From contig DAIDTV010000085.1 of NCBI GenBank assembly GCA_027457005.1, positions 1 through 6,849 of the forward strand: 6,849 nucleotides of DNA, given 5' to 3'. The position numbers and the translations under genes were made by a program. The notes beneath the pieces are model-generated. The model did no database searches and had not been told where the DNA came from. It saw only the letters and a program-made list of their open reading frames with translations. Below, one piece after another: positions 6,633-6,849 of this stretch; position 1 is the stretch's first letter; each line of letters begins with the position of its first letter. The DNA comes from Chloroflexota bacterium. GTDB lineage: Bacteria; Chloroflexota; Limnocylindria; Limnocylindrales; CSP1-4.

Positions 6633-6849
6633 GTGAGAACGCTCATCGCGAACGGCACCGTGGTCAACGCGGACGGCTCGACGCAGGCCGACGTGCTGGT
6701 GGACGGCGAGACGATCGCCCTCGTCGGCAGCTCCCTCGGCGCGGCGGGCGTGACGGCCGACCGCACGATCGACGCGGTGGGGAAGTACGTGATCCCCGGC
6801 GCCATCGACGTGCACACCCACTTCGACATGCCGTTCGGCGGCACGATGT
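6633..6849 (+). CDS. hydA: dihydropyrimidinase / D-hydantoinase, N-terminal fragment (runs off the window)
   Basis: The first 72 residues of a cyclic amidohydrolase, open to the last base of the window. It begins at GTG 6633 with the beta-sandwich strand MRTLIANGTVVNADG, followed by ADVLVDGETIALVG, the standard start of urease-superfamily amidohydrolases. The metal-binding motif follows: GKYVIPGAIDVHTHFDMPFGG (50-70), split here as GKYVIPG and AIDVHTHFDMPFGG, with H61 and H63 expected to bind the first zinc. The PFGGT ending after HTH is characteristic of dihydropyrimidinase/D-hydantoinase rather than allantoinase or dihydroorotase. Expected reaction: reversible opening of 5,6-dihydrouracil or dihydrothymine to the N-carbamoyl-beta-amino acid, feeding the beta-ureidopropionase encoded at the head of the same unit. 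The carboxylated lysine and substrate loops lie beyond the window, so dihydropyrimidine versus hydantoin preference cannot be judged. Confidence 0.87.
   Translation, partial: MRTLIANGTVVNADGSTQADVLVDGETIALVGSSLGAAGVTADRTIDAVGKYVIPGAIDVHTHFDMPFGGTM

Overview
The window is very GC-rich (roughly 70% by eye) and densely coded, with strong third-position G/C bias in every real gene. That base composition, an F420-type luciferase-like oxidoreductase and a PAS-GAF-EAL signalling protein fit a high-GC bacterium such as a Chloroflexota or Actinomycetota member. The sequence alone does not settle the lineage. No tRNA, rRNA, CRISPR array, insertion sequence or phage gene was seen, and no gene-free stretch exceeds 300 bases.

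Layout: (1) 1-1830 (+) is the 3' part of a multidomain c-di-GMP phosphodiesterase (PAS-PAS-GAF-EAL) whose start lies outside the window. (2) 1831-1930 is a short convergent gap. (3) 3262-1931 (-) is a class III PLP aminotransferase. (4) 4484-3348 (-) is a dihydropyrimidine dehydrogenase catalytic subunit (PreA type), upstream of the aminotransferase and probably co-transcribed with it. (5) 4485-4676 is a 192-base divergent intergenic region with two copies of one inverted-repeat element. (6) 4677-5525 (+) is a nitrilase-superfamily beta-ureidopropionase. (7) 5562-6572 (+) is an LLM-class flavin/F420-type oxidoreductase. (8) 6633 to the window end (+) is the N-terminus of a dihydropyrimidinase/D-hydantoinase.

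Items 3-8 together look like a reductive pyrimidine degradation locus split into two divergent transcription units. PreA-type dehydrogenase would interconvert uracil/thymine and the dihydropyrimidine. Dihydropyrimidinase would open the ring to the N-carbamoyl-beta-amino acid, beta-ureidopropionase would release beta-alanine (or beta-aminoisobutyrate), CO2 and ammonia, and the aminotransferase would convert the beta-amino acid to a semialdehyde. Two points do not fit the textbook pathway. The PreA-like protein lacks the C-terminal two-cluster ferredoxin domain and has no PreT partner here, and an LLM oxidoreductase of unknown substrate sits between the two hydrolase genes. These, with the duplicated operator-like element, are the parts most worth following up.
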